From positions 310,001-374,000 of the forward strand of contig JBIISM010000001.1 in the NCBI GenBank assembly GCA_044341025.1: a DNA stretch of 64,000 bases, read 5' to 3'. A program made the position numbers and the translations under genes. Below are positions 43,039-51,879 of the stretch, piece after piece (the first letter of the stretch is position 1; each line of letters starts with the position of its first letter). This DNA comes from JABMMZ01 sp044341025 (GTDB taxonomy: Bacteria > Bacteroidota > Bacteroidia > NS11-12g > UBA955). The notes beneath the pieces were generated by a model that was given only the letters and a program-made list of their open reading frames with translations, had not been told where the DNA came from and did not search any database.

Positions 43039-44484
43039 GTGAGAAAAGTATTCCTTAAAAACCTTTTGCTTCTTCAAGCACTCAATTTAATCATCAAGCC
43101 TGCTTGGCTTTTGTTGATTGACCGCGAAGCGCAAAATTTATTGGGCCCAAGCTATGGAGAATACTATTTGGTACTTAATCTCACTTTAATTGCAAACATT
43201 GTTTTGGATTTAGGTATTCAAAATTTCAACAACACCTCTGTGGCGGCAGATCAAAATTTTTTTAAAAACAATTTCAAAAGCATCTTCGTTCTAAAAGGGA
43301 TTTTATCTTCTCTTTATTTCTTTGTTGTAATAGGATTGGCCATGCAATCGAGCATTCCAATGCCACAAGATTTGCTTGTGGTTCTAATTGCAAATCAAGT
43401 TATAAGCAGTTTTGTCTTGTATTTAAGAAGCAATATCAATGCACTTCATCTATATGCGGTTGATAGTTTATTGTCAGTTAGCGATAAATTCTTTGCCATT
43501 CTAATTTGTGTATTTTTTTATCTAAACCAGCAAATTAGTATTTTTAATTTTGTCCTTGCCCAATTAATGGCTAGCTGCTTTACTTTTTTAATTGCCTTGG
43601 CCATAAATATCAAGCGTTGGAAAAATATTGGATTTGAAAGTCAGACTTTAAGTTCGTTTAAATTAAGGTCATTATTGTATAAAAGCATTCCTTATGCACT
43701 GCTGTTTACATTGATGAACTTTTATACTAGAATAGATGTAACAATGATGAATGCCATGCTTAAAGACGCGGCTTTTCATGCAGGAATTTATGCCCAAAGT
43801 TTTAGGTTGCTTGATGCATCTGCAATGTTTGCAATGTTGTTTGCTGGTTTGCTCTTGCCAATGTTTGCGAAAATGATCCAAGAAAAGACAGATTTGAGAC
43901 CCTTAGTCAATTTGTCAGCAACTATTTTACTCATTATTTCAATCACCGTTTCATTGGCTTGTTTCCTGTTTGGAGAAGATATTTTGAAACTGCTTTATAC
44001 ATTTAAAAATGACGAAAGCCTCGCGTTGTCCTCTATGGTTTTTAAAAACATTATGTTGGCTTTCGTTCCAATGTCTTTGATTTTTGTGTTTAGTACTTTG
44101 TTGACGGCTAAAAAAGATATTTGGTACATGAATGCATTCGCTCTATTGGCATTCATAATCAATATATCAGTCAATTATTTTTTAATACCCGATTACCAAT
44201 CATTCGGAGCCTCAGTAGGCTCTCTAATTACCCAAACAGCATTTGCTGTATTTTGTATTTGGCGCTGCATCGTTTTGTTTGGTTTTAAGTTGCCATACCT
44301 TCAAATTGCCAAATTTATTGCCTTGGTTTTAGTTCTAATTGGTGTTTATTTTTTTATTAAGTCATTGACTAACATATATTTAGTTCTGTTAATCTTTGCA
44401 TCCGCATCTTTTTTATTCAGTGTACTATTAAAATTAATAGATATGGATAAATTGATGGGTTTTTTTAAGAAAACAGCACAATAA
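43039..44484 (+). CDS. Polysaccharide flippase (Wzx/MATE-type)
   Basis: About 481 residues from GTG 43039 (VRKVFLKNLLLLQALN); an upstream TTG 43021 overlaps a -7-like box (TTAATTTG) and is less likely. There are 12-14 predicted TM helices and the family features GPSYGEYYLVLNLTLIANIVLDLG near the N-terminus. It would flip lipid-linked oligosaccharides across the inner membrane. First of three consecutive surface-polysaccharide genes. Confidence 0.88.
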   Translation: MRKVFLKNLLLLQALNLIIKPAWLLLIDREAQNLLGPSYGEYYLVLNLTLIANIVLDLGIQNFNNTSVAADQNFFKNNFKSIFVLKGILSSLYFFVVIGLAMQSSIPMPQDLLVVLIANQVISSFVLYLRSNINALHLYAVDSLLSVSDKFFAILICVFFYLNQQISIFNFVLAQLMASCFTFLIALAINIKRWKNIGFESQTLSSFKLRSLLYKSIPYALLFTLMNFYTRIDVTMMNAMLKDAAFHAGIYAQSFRLLDASAMFAMLFAGLLLPMFAKMIQEKTDLRPLVNLSATILLIISITVSLACFLFGEDILKLLYTFKNDESLALSSMVFKNIMLAFVPMSLIFVFSTLLTAKKDIWYMNAFALLAFIINISVNYFLIPDYQSFGASVGSLITQTAFAVFCIWRCIVLFGFKLPYLQIAKFIALVLVLIGVYFFIKSLTNIYLVLLIFASASFLFSVLLKLIDMDKLMGFFKKTAQ

Positions 44485-44526
44485 AAAAGTGTACATTCTG
44501 TTAGGCACTTTCCATTCGAAAAAACC

Positions 44527-44534
44527 TATTTTTG
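44527..44534 (+). promoter_or_regulatory. -7 box of the wzz-like gene
   Basis: TATTTTTG followed by CAGCC, 28 bases before ATG 44563. No clear -33 TTG. Confidence 0.45.
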
Positions 44535-44562
44535 CAGCCTTAAGTATACCCAATTTACAACT

Positions 44563-45579
44563 ATGCAAAATCATTTTGAAGAAATAGGCAACGGACTCAT
44601 TACATTTAAAGATGTAGTCGCTTTATTTTCCAGGTGGAGAAAACAGTTAATTATTCTTGGACTTGTTTCCATTATCGTTTCGTCTATTATTTCTTTTACA
44701 TTGACTCCAAAATACCAATCGACCGTGGTGTTTTATCCAACAACCAATAATTCGATTTCAAATGCTTTGTTGACCGATCTTAACCAAAGGCAAAAAGATC
44801 CTCTTGAATTTGGCGCAGAAGAAGAGGCTGAGAAAGCCCTTCAAATATTACAATCATCTAAACTAACAGAGCGTTTGGTTAGAAACTATAATTTGCTGGC
44901 GCACTATAAAATAGACCCTAAAAGTAGTTTGCGTAAAACAAAGCTGGCCAACAAAATTGGGGCTAACTTCAGTTTTAGCCGCACCCGTTACTTATCTATT
45001 CGTGTGGATGTAATGGATGAAGATGCGCAAATGGCTGCCAAGATGGCAAACGGTATATTGGATTTATACGATTCAATTAAAAACGAAATTCAATTGGAAG
45101 TTGCTATTCCTGCTTTAGATATTGTAAAGCGTCAAATGCAAGCAAAGGAAAATGAAATCAACAACATTAAAACAGAACTTCAAAAGCTTGGCAGCGAAGG
45201 CGTAACCAACTACGAAGAGCAATCTAGAGCCTTGAACGAAGAAATATATAAGGCACGTTCTGCTGGAAAAATGGACAAGGTGAGCGATTTGATAGATCAA
45301 TTAAAAAGCTTGGTTCAGTTTGGTGGCCAGTTTACTGCATTAACTGAAACCTTGCAATTAGAATTGGATAAATTGTCCGACCTAAAAGCAAAATACGAGC
45401 GCGCTGAAGTGGATGTAAAGGAAACTTTAAACAACAAATTTACTGTTAGTGGAGCTGATGTTGCTGAACAACGCGCTTATCCGGTTCGCAAATTGATTGT
45501 TCTGGTTTCTTTAATTTGTACCATTGGTTTTTCTGCGATTTTCTTCGCTGTATACGAGAAACTTAGAAAGAAAGCTTGA
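44563..45579 (+). CDS. Wzz-type polysaccharide chain-length determinant
   Basis: 338 residues with two TM helices, at residues about 28-48 (QLIILGLVSIIVSSIISFTL) and about 308-330 (LIVLVSLICTIGFSAIFFAVY), flanking a periplasmic coiled-coil domain (NEINNIKTELQKLGSEG ... LQLELDKLSDLKAKYERAEV). The Pro-rich motif before the second helix reads EQRAYPVRKL. Topology matches Wzz/PCP proteins that set O-antigen or capsule length. It overlaps the ligase-like gene by 4 bases. Confidence 0.9.
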   Translation: MQNHFEEIGNGLITFKDVVALFSRWRKQLIILGLVSIIVSSIISFTLTPKYQSTVVFYPTTNNSISNALLTDLNQRQKDPLEFGAEEEAEKALQILQSSKLTERLVRNYNLLAHYKIDPKSSLRKTKLANKIGANFSFSRTRYLSIRVDVMDEDAQMAAKMANGILDLYDSIKNEIQLEVAIPALDIVKRQMQAKENEINNIKTELQKLGSEGVTNYEEQSRALNEEIYKARSAGKMDKVSDLIDQLKSLVQFGGQFTALTETLQLELDKLSDLKAKYERAEVDVKETLNNKFTVSGADVAEQRAYPVRKLIVLVSLICTIGFSAIFFAVYEKLRKKA

Positions 45580-47042
45580 GCTTTTCCAAAGTCATATTGT
45601 CTAAAAAAGAAAATCAACTGATTTTCGGTTTTGGTGCCTTTTCAATACTTATTGGAATTGTTGGCATATTGCTGGACTTTTATCTTGTAGCACTTTTGCC
45701 ATTTGCGCTTGGCTTGTTTTTCTTGTGTTATTATAAACCAGCTTTTTATGTTTTGCTGATTTGCTTTTTGGTTCCCTTATCTGTTTTCATCAATGATGTT
45801 GGTGGTGGCTTAGGTCTTTCTGTTCCTACAGAGCCAATGATTTGGATCGTATTTGTAATGTACATTTTTCAACAAGTCTTAACTGGAAAATTCGAATTGA
45901 AATTCATTAAAATGCCATTGGTTCTTTTTATTTTACTCAATTTGTTTTGGATGGTTTTGTCTGCTCTTAACAGCACAATTCCTTTAGTTTCTATAAAATA
46001 TTTATTGGCAAGACTATGGTTCGTATCTGTCTTCTTTTTCTTTTTATTTAAAATATTTCAAAACCAAAACTACATCCGACGCTATTTTTCATATATGTTG
46101 TATGGAACAGCTCTGGTGGTTGGTTTTACTCTGATTAAACACGGAGCTGAAGGTTTTTCAAGAGGTTGGGGTTATTCCATTATGCAGCCTTTTTTTGGCG
46201 ACCATACCATCTATTCAGCTTACATTGCATTTTTTGTTCCTATTGCACTGGTATTTGCCATCCGAGGCAATTGGTTTAAATTCACAACAATTCACCGTCT
46301 GGTTTTCGCAGGTATAGCCTTGGTACTCATTTTAGGTATTATATTTTCCTTTACCCGTGCATCTTGGATCAGCTTGATTGCTGCCATAGGATTTTATATC
46401 ATTATGAAATTCAAAGTTCAATTCAAACATTTGATGCTTGCACTTGCCTTAATAGTTGCTGTGGCAATAATCAAACAAGACCAAATATTATACAGCCTGG
46501 AAAGCAACAAGCAGGGTAGTGCTGACGATTTAGAATCCCATGCTGCCTCTGTTTCTAATATCAGTACAGACCCTTCAAACCTCGAGCGTCTCAACCGTTG
46601 GCAATGCGCAGTGCTGATGTTCAAAGAAAAACCGTTGTTTGGTTTTGGCCCAGGAACTTACACATTTAAATACGCACCATTTCAAAGACCAGAGAGTTTA
46701 ACCCTCATAAGCACCAACAGTGGAGATTTGGGCAATACCCATAACGAATATTTAAATGCATTGTCTGAAATGGGACTAATGGGTGCGCTTTCTTGGCTGG
46801 GTGTTTTTCTAGCATCCATATTCACTGGCATGAGTGTGGCTTACGATGAGAATAAAGAGTCTTGGAAAAGAAGTTTGGCCACCGCTACAGTGCTTGGTTT
46901 AATTACCTATTTCATCCATGCTTTCTTAAATAATTTTAGCGACTTCGACAAAATAGCCGTTCCACTTTGGGGCTTTATGGCGGTATTGGCTGCTTTAAAG
47001 TATTACCAAAATGAAACCGATGAGACTAAAAACCTCGTTTAA
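45576..47042 (+). CDS. O-antigen ligase/polymerase-like protein (Wzy/WaaL)
   Basis: 488 residues with about 12 TM helices and a large periplasmic loop containing GFGPGTYTFKYAPFQRP ... LGNTHNEYLNALSEMGLMG, the Wzy_C/WaaL signature (conserved HNxxL). Starts at TTG 45576, overlapping the end of the wzz-like gene by 4 bases. It completes a flippase-Wzz-Wzy-type block for surface polysaccharide; no glycosyltransferases accompany it. Confidence 0.9.
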   Translation: MSFSKVILSKKENQLIFGFGAFSILIGIVGILLDFYLVALLPFALGLFFLCYYKPAFYVLLICFLVPLSVFINDVGGGLGLSVPTEPMIWIVFVMYIFQQVLTGKFELKFIKMPLVLFILLNLFWMVLSALNSTIPLVSIKYLLARLWFVSVFFFFLFKIFQNQNYIRRYFSYMLYGTALVVGFTLIKHGAEGFSRGWGYSIMQPFFGDHTIYSAYIAFFVPIALVFAIRGNWFKFTTIHRLVFAGIALVLILGIIFSFTRASWISLIAAIGFYIIMKFKVQFKHLMLALALIVAVAIIKQDQILYSLESNKQGSADDLESHAASVSNISTDPSNLERLNRWQCAVLMFKEKPLFGFGPGTYTFKYAPFQRPESLTLISTNSGDLGNTHNEYLNALSEMGLMGALSWLGVFLASIFTGMSVAYDENKESWKRSLATATVLGLITYFIHAFLNNFSDFDKIAVPLWGFMAVLAALKYYQNETDETKNLV

Positions 47043-47605
47043 TTATTGGGATATAAGCGCTTCAAATGTTTCTTTTTTAATTTAAAGCCTTTGGCTTGGT
47101 AAATTTTTAAATTGGAAAAGTTTAAATCAACTCTTCGGCCATTTATGATCAAAGGACCTTTAATAGCCGTGCCTGCACCAGCAATAATGAACATGGTGCC
47201 AAACAAGTTTCCTAATAAGCCATAACTTAGTAAAGTGTATCCAGAATAGGCAAGAGATAAGCCAATCGGAACAGAAATAATACCCAAACCAGTGGTAATC
47301 AAATTCGGGTTCTTAAGTTTTCTTATTTGATTGATATTAAAAGTGTCACATTTTAAGGTCCAAGAATTCGTTAATGAAAAACTTGTGTCGTTGATTATTT
47401 TTAAATGTCCTCTGCATTTTTTCCCATCGGTGCTAACCGCCAATAAGCGCTTGTCCTCTTCGAATATTTTAGAGAATAGATTAAATATAGTCGACTTGCC
47501 GATTAAATATTTTCTTGTAATCGAATCATTGTGCGTTTGGGCTTGAATGCCATGGCTGAAGAATAAAAACACAAACAATAGGAACAGCGATTTAAACATA
47601 ATCAA
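47039..47605 (-). CDS. Secreted/membrane protein of unknown function
   Basis: 188 residues, signal peptide FKSLFLLFVFLFFSHGIQAQ, then a soluble domain (SRKYLIG-like SITRKYLIGKSTIFNLFSK ... DGKKCRGHLKIINDTSFSLT) and one or two hydrophobic segments (GIISVPIGLSLAYSGYTLLS, GTMFIIAGAGTAIKG), ending in a basic tail. No family recognised. It converges with the ligase-like gene, overlapping it by 4 bases. Confidence 0.75.
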   Translation of the reverse strand: MIMFKSLFLLFVFLFFSHGIQAQTHNDSITRKYLIGKSTIFNLFSKIFEEDKRLLAVSTDGKKCRGHLKIINDTSFSLTNSWTLKCDTFNINQIRKLKNPNLITTGLGIISVPIGLSLAYSGYTLLSYGLLGNLFGTMFIIAGAGTAIKGPLIINGRRVDLNFSNLKIYQAKGFKLKKKHLKRLYPNN

Positions 47606-47676
47606 TACTACAATTTAATTTCATATATCTCCCAAATATGTTAAAAAATAAAACTCAAAAAAGCCTGTAAATAATT

Positions 47677-47706
47677 TTGAACTTCAAAATTTTATGAATA
47701 CTTTTG
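47677..47706 (+). promoter_or_regulatory. Promoter of tRNA-Leu
   Basis: TTG 47677-47679, 19-base spacer, TACTTTTG 47699-47706 followed by C; the tRNA begins 13 bases later. Near-ideal Bacteroidota promoter. Confidence 0.75.
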
Positions 47707-47719
47707 CATCCCTTTAAAA

Positions 47720-47806
47720 GCCCAGGTGGCGGAATTGGTAGACGCGCTGGTCTCAAACACCTGTGGGTTCACCCCCGTACCGGTTCGACTCCGGTCCTGG
47801 GCACCA
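47720..47806 (+). tRNA. tRNA-Leu (anticodon CAA)
   Basis: 87 bases with a 7-bp acceptor GCCCAGG / CCTGGGC, D-loop GCGGAATTGGTAGACGC, anticodon loop CTCAAAC (CAA, reads UUG), a long class II variable arm, T-arm ACCGG-TTCGACT-CCGGT and an encoded CCA end. The second pair of the anticodon stem is U-U (28-42), a minor oddity. Confidence 0.97.
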
Positions 47807-47810
47807 AAGT

Positions 47811-47842
47811 AAAAACCTTGATAGAAATGTCAAGGTTTTTTG
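47811..47842 (+). terminator. Terminator after tRNA-Leu
   Basis: AAAACCTTGA / TCAAGGTTTT stem with loop TAGAAATG, followed by T-rich sequence. Confidence 0.88.
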
Positions 47843-47920
47843 TTTTTAAAGAAGTTTTTCTAATGAATTAAAAACATTTACACATTTTAGAATTTCATTA
47901 TTTCAAGCGTGTATTTTGTA

Positions 47921-47928
47921 TAATTTTG
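47921..47928 (+). promoter_or_regulatory. -7 box of purD, four bases before ATG
   Basis: TAATTTTG followed by CAAT and ATG 47933. The -33 region is weak. Confidence 0.55.
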
Positions 47929-47932
47929 CAAT

Positions 47933-49210
47933 ATGAATATTTTGATTCTTGGAAGTGGAGGTAGAGAGCATGTTTTTGCGGATAAAATTAGCAAGAGCCC
48001 TTTATGCGACAAGCTATTTATTGCACCAGGAAATGCAGGAACTGCAGAATGTGGAACCAATTTGTCAATATCTCCTGTAGATTTTACTGCCATCGAAAAT
48101 GCTTGCATCGAACATCAAATCCATTTAATTGTTCCAGGAAATGAAGCCCCTTTGGTGGCTGGCATAGTCGATTTTATTGAATCCAATGAAAAACTAAGCA
48201 AGGTTTTAATTGCTGGGCCTAATAAAGCCGGCGCACAATTAGAAGGCAGTAAAGACTTTTCAAAAGCCCTTATGCGAAAAAACAATATACCGACTGCGGC
48301 ATATTGTACCGTTGAAAAACACAATATTGATGAAGGTTTTGCTTTCTTAGAATCTCTAAAACCGCCCTATGTTTTAAAGGCAGATGGATTGGCAGCTGGC
48401 AAGGGTGTTTTGATTGAAACCGATTTGCACGCAGCAAAAAATAATTTAGCAGAAATGCTCAACGGTAAATTTGGTGCTGCTAGTTCCAAGGTAGTCATTG
48501 AAGAGTTTTTACATGGAATTGAATTATCTGTTTTTGTACTAACCGATGGCGAACACTATTTAATGCTGCCTTCTGCAAAAGACTATAAACGAATAGGCGA
48601 AGGTGACCAAGGCTTAAACACCGGTGGAATGGGGGCTATCTCTCCAGTGCCTTTTGCCGATAAAGTATTTATCGATAAGGTAGAACAAAGAATAGTTATT
48701 CCAACCATTCAAGGCCTTAAAAACGATGGGATTACCTATAAAGGCTTTTTATTTATTGGTTTGATGAGTGTAGATGGCGAACCGAAAGTGATCGAATACA
48801 ATTGCCGCATGGGCGATCCAGAGACAGAAGTTGTGCTGCACAGAGTGAAAACGGATTTAGTCGAATTAATGCTTGCAACATGTAAAGGCAACATTAATGA
48901 AGTGAATTTACATATTGATGAGCAAACTGCGGTTACTGTTTTCTTAGTTTCTGGAGGATATCCGGAAAATTTTGTAAAAGGATATGAAATTAATGGACTT
49001 GGGCAAATTACGGATTCAAAAGTTTACCAAGCTGGAACAAAAAATGAGGATGGAATTATTAAGACAAATGGTGGTAGGGTTTTGGCAATCACATCCACTG
49101 GTAATTCTATTCAAGAAGCGTTAACTACTTCAATGAAAAATGCAGAAATTATTCAGTTTACTGATAAATATTATAGAAAAGATATAGGATTGGATTTATT
49201 AAAATTATAA
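47933..49210 (+). CDS. purD: Phosphoribosylamine-glycine ligase
   Basis: 425-residue ATP-grasp enzyme; forms GAR from phosphoribosylamine and glycine in purine synthesis. Motifs: MNILILGSGGREHVFADKI, APGNAGTAECG, PYVLKADGLAAGKGVLI, DQGLNTGGMGAISPVPF and IEYNCRMGDPETEVVL. Length typical. Its stop overlaps the DUF502 start by one base. Confidence 0.97.
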   Translation: MNILILGSGGREHVFADKISKSPLCDKLFIAPGNAGTAECGTNLSISPVDFTAIENACIEHQIHLIVPGNEAPLVAGIVDFIESNEKLSKVLIAGPNKAGAQLEGSKDFSKALMRKNNIPTAAYCTVEKHNIDEGFAFLESLKPPYVLKADGLAAGKGVLIETDLHAAKNNLAEMLNGKFGAASSKVVIEEFLHGIELSVFVLTDGEHYLMLPSAKDYKRIGEGDQGLNTGGMGAISPVPFADKVFIDKVEQRIVIPTIQGLKNDGITYKGFLFIGLMSVDGEPKVIEYNCRMGDPETEVVLHRVKTDLVELMLATCKGNINEVNLHIDEQTAVTVFLVSGGYPENFVKGYEINGLGQITDSKVYQAGTKNEDGIIKTNGGRVLAITSTGNSIQEALTTSMKNAEIIQFTDKYYRKDIGLDLLKL

Positions 49211-49806
49211 TGAACAAACTCAGACACGAACGCGTTAAACAAAAACTTATTACTAGGTTTTTAAAGTATTTTTTCAGAGGTTTATTGATCTCTATTCCTT
49301 TGGTTGCAACTGCTGCAATTATTGTTTGGCTGTTCCAAACTGTTGACAATATTTTGGGCGAGGACCATATCCCTGGGTTGGGTATATTAATCATACTTTC
49401 TATTATTTTATTTGTAGGATTTATAGGTTCCTCTTATTTTGCCAAGCCCTTTATCGATTGGTTTGACGACTGGTTGGAAAAAACACCAGGCATTAAGTTT
49501 CTTTATTCCTCGGTAAAAGATATCATGGAAGCTTTTGTTGGCGAGAAGAAAAAGTTCTCAGAACCAGTTATCGTTGAATTGGCTGCCGATGGAATTTATA
49601 AAGCCGGATTTATAACCAAAAAAGACTTGAAATCAATCGGATTGGAAGGTTTTGCGGCTGTTTATTTTCCTAAATCTTATGGTTTTGTGGGTGATTTGTA
49701 TTTCGTTAAGAACGAAAAAATAAAACCATTAAACGCAAATCCAACCAATGTATTTAAGATGATTGTTTCTGGGGGTGTAACTGGCGTCGATGACTCAGAC
49801 GTTTAA
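49210..49806 (+). CDS. DUF502 family membrane protein
   Basis: 198 residues with two TM helices (LLISIPLVATAAIIVWLFQT and LGILIILSIILFVGFIGSSY) and the family pattern TPGIKFLYSSVKDIMEAFVG. Function unknown. Translationally coupled to purD by a one-base overlap, and its 3' end overlaps the convergent lycopene cyclase gene by 53 bases. Confidence 0.9.
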   Translation: MNKLRHERVKQKLITRFLKYFFRGLLISIPLVATAAIIVWLFQTVDNILGEDHIPGLGILIILSIILFVGFIGSSYFAKPFIDWFDDWLEKTPGIKFLYSSVKDIMEAFVGEKKKFSEPVIVELAADGIYKAGFITKKDLKSIGLEGFAAVYFPKSYGFVGDLYFVKNEKIKPLNANPTNVFKMIVSGGVTGVDDSDV

Positions 49807-50464
49807 ACCATTCGTACAATCCGATACACATTGCCAACATGGCCATGTTGTATAAAAAATCTTCAATTGGAATACTCCCTATTCTGAATCCTGTTATTTC
49901 TGCCTCATTGTAGTGCACCACAGGGAATGCCGTTAAAAGACCATTGACAATTAACATTGGTACTAAAGATACAACGAAGGCAAAGTAAAACCAACTCATA
50001 TACCTTCTTTTGATTACCATTAGATGCGTTCCCAAAAGCAAGGATAAAAACAATGAGGTTAAAGCAGTATACAAATGGTCGTTATACCAATATAAAAGTG
50101 AACAGGAAATGCCAAAAAACAGGAGGGTAAACCAACGGTATAATTCTTCGAAAGTTTCGCTTTTGCCGATATAGGCCTTCAAGCATTCGTAAATAAAGAT
50201 ACAAGCATATGGGACAGTGAAGAAAAACATAACTTCTTCAATTGGAAGGTCATAGAGGTAGTATGAGCAGAGGTATATTGAGTTAAAGCCCCAAACATGC
50301 ATCTGGGCAAACCATTGATCCCACAATAAAAACAATACAGCTGTTAGTGCAATTGCTGGAAATGCCTGAGGCCAAAATTTATAAAAGGAAACTTTCTTGT
50401 CAAAAGACAAAATGAGAGGAAACAAGATGGTTCCCAAGTTTATCCATAAATATAAGTTATTCAT
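49754..50464 (-). CDS. Lycopene cyclase domain protein (CrtYcd/CarR type)
   Basis: About 236 residues from ATG 50464 (MNNLYLWINLGTILFPLILS); the longer frame would lie deep inside the sigma gene. It has seven or so TM helices and two cyclase repeats: LYDLPIEEVMFFFTVPYACIFIYE and SIPIEDFLYNMAMLAMCIGLYE, the P-I-E-[ED]-x-x-[FY] motif in both. It would make beta-carotene-type rings on lycopene. Its ATG overlaps the sigma gene stop by 8 bases, so the two are coupled. No other carotenoid genes in the window. Confidence 0.9.
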   Translation of the reverse strand: MNNLYLWINLGTILFPLILSFDKKVSFYKFWPQAFPAIALTAVLFLLWDQWFAQMHVWGFNSIYLCSYYLYDLPIEEVMFFFTVPYACIFIYECLKAYIGKSETFEELYRWFTLLFFGISCSLLYWYNDHLYTALTSLFLSLLLGTHLMVIKRRYMSWFYFAFVVSLVPMLIVNGLLTAFPVVHYNEAEITGFRIGSIPIEDFLYNMAMLAMCIGLYEWFKRLSHRRQLHPQKQSS

Positions 50465-51014
50465 TAACCGTCTTGTGCGTTGCGAAATCCTCGCCATACA
50501 CATGAAGTTTTTGACGTAGAATTCTTCTTGCTACAAATATACGGGTTTTTACAGTGCCAATTGGAATGCTCAACTCGTCGGCTATTTCTTGGTATTTAAA
50601 TCCTTCTGTATTCAACATGAATGTTACTTTCAAATCGGTAGGCAATTGTGAAATAGCCCTTTCCAAATCTTTGCGTATAAATTTCAATTCGGCATCATTG
50701 TCGGTTTTGTGTGATGGCAAATCTAAAAAGTAAGTATTGTCTGTTGTATCGATAAAGGTGTTTCTTTTTGACATTCTTCTGTACTGGTTGATAAAACTGT
50801 TCTTTAGAATTGTAAATAACCATGCACGCAAATTGCTTCCTTCGTGGAATTTGTCTTTATATCTAAGCGCTTTTAAATACGTCTCCTGCACCAAGTCTTT
50901 GGCATCATCACTATTTCTGGTTAATTGCAATGCCAAAGTTCTAAGCGCTTTACTTTCTGTTTTCAATTTTTCTTCAAAGTTTAAATCTAAAGCAGAATTA
51001 TTTGTCGTATTCAT
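50457..51014 (-). CDS. ECF/sigma-70 family sigma factor
   Basis: About 185 residues from ATG 51014 (MNTTNNSALDLNFEEKL). Region 2 (KTESKALRTLALQLTRNSDD AKDLVQETYLKALRY ... LRAWLFTILKNSFINQYRR) and region 4 (AISQLPTDLKVTFMLNTEGF ... YQEIADELSIPIGTVKTRIFVARRILRQKL) are intact. There is no adjacent anti-sigma gene; instead it is coupled to a lycopene cyclase gene, hinting at light or stress control of carotenoids (inference). Confidence 0.92.
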   Translation of the reverse strand: MNTTNNSALDLNFEEKLKTESKALRTLALQLTRNSDDAKDLVQETYLKALRYKDKFHEGSNLRAWLFTILKNSFINQYRRMSKRNTFIDTTDNTYFLDLPSHKTDNDAELKFIRKDLERAISQLPTDLKVTFMLNTEGFKYQEIADELSIPIGTVKTRIFVARRILRQKLHVYGEDFATHKTVNE

Positions 51015-51467
51015 GGAGGCAAATCTCAAGGTAAATTGTGTTTAACGCTTTTATTTTTGTTTAATATTTGCTTTATTTTTCTTAAACGATAAAATAATGT
51101 CTTTTAAATGAGATACTTATATATAATTTCTATACCAATATAAAGCAAATAGGCAAGGATTTGCAGTAGTTAATGTGTTGATAATCAATTGGTGTAATCT
51201 ATCGAAGCTATTAAATAATTAAACAATAATAAGTTTAAAATTTTGGCTGTTTTTTAGCTATATATCTATAATACAGTATTTTATATTATTTTTTCGCTTG
51301 TTTTTTTGTGTAATAAAAGATAAACAAGATTATGAAGTACTGTCTCGGCCATTGAGACAATCAATCCTACAGATTATCGATTTTAAAGATAAGATTTTAC
51401 TGTGATTTTAATTAAATTTGCTCATCCCAAAACTATTTCACTTTTAAATAGTTTAACAATTATCAAA
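51015..51467. other. Long A/T-rich divergent intergenic region
   Basis: About 450 bases between the sigma gene and the pterin synthase gene, with no credible ORF. It holds an imperfect hairpin TGTCTC / GAGACA with loop GGCCATT (51341-51359), a TAAATTTG -7 box near 51411-51419 for the right-hand gene, and a hairpin just before its start. No full promoter pair for the sigma gene was found. The rest is A/T-rich with no pattern I can name. Confidence 0.6.
51430..51454 (+). promoter_or_regulatory. Hairpin in the 5' leader of the pterin synthase gene
   Basis: AAACTATTT / AAATAGTTT, a perfect 9-bp stem with loop CACTTTT, ending 13 bases before ATG 51468 and downstream of the TAAATTTG box, so it would be in the mRNA leader. 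No T-run follows, so it is not a simple terminator. Confidence 0.5.
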
Positions 51468-51878
51468 ATGAAAGTATCCGTTTTTAGAAAAGCGCATTTT
51501 AATGCTGCTCATAGACTGCACAACGCTCTGTTAAGCGAGGAAAAAAATAAAGAAATATTTGGTTTGTGCAACAATCCAAATTACCATGGTCATAATTATG
51601 TATTAGAACTTAGTGTAAAAGGGGAGGTTGATCCGATCACTGGATTCGTTATAGATACAAAAATTCTGAAGGACTTAATTCAAACAGAAGTTCACGATTT
51701 ATTTGACCATAGAAACTTAAATCTAGACACCACCGAATTCAAAACGCTTAATCCCAGTGCCGAAAATATTGCCATTGTGATATGGGAAAAAATGAGGGCC
51801 AAACTTCCTGAAAATTTAGAAGTAAAGGTTAAACTATATGAAACTGAAAATAACTACGTCGAATTTGACGGCCAATAA
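51468..51878 (+). CDS. 6-pyruvoyl-tetrahydropterin/6-carboxytetrahydropterin synthase family (QueD-like)
   Basis: 136 residues from ATG 51468 (MKVSVFRKAHFNAAHRLHNA). Zinc ligands are the His of FNAAHRL and the pair in NYHGHNY; the catalytic Cys is in GLCNNPNYHGHNY; FDHRNLN and the C-terminal LYETENNYVEF are also family marks. It acts on dihydroneopterin triphosphate, giving either a queuosine or a tetrahydropterin precursor. GTP cyclohydrolase I is next, 1 base downstream, which supplies the substrate. Confidence 0.92.
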   Translation: MKVSVFRKAHFNAAHRLHNALLSEEKNKEIFGLCNNPNYHGHNYVLELSVKGEVDPITGFVIDTKILKDLIQTEVHDLFDHRNLNLDTTEFKTLNPSAENIAIVIWEKMRAKLPENLEVKVKLYETENNYVEFDGQ

Positions 51879-51879
51879 T

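Noticed and set aside
51341..51359. TGTCTC/GAGACA hairpin as a preQ1 riboswitch
   Set aside because: No preQ1-type pseudoknot layout around it; kept only as an unexplained hairpin.
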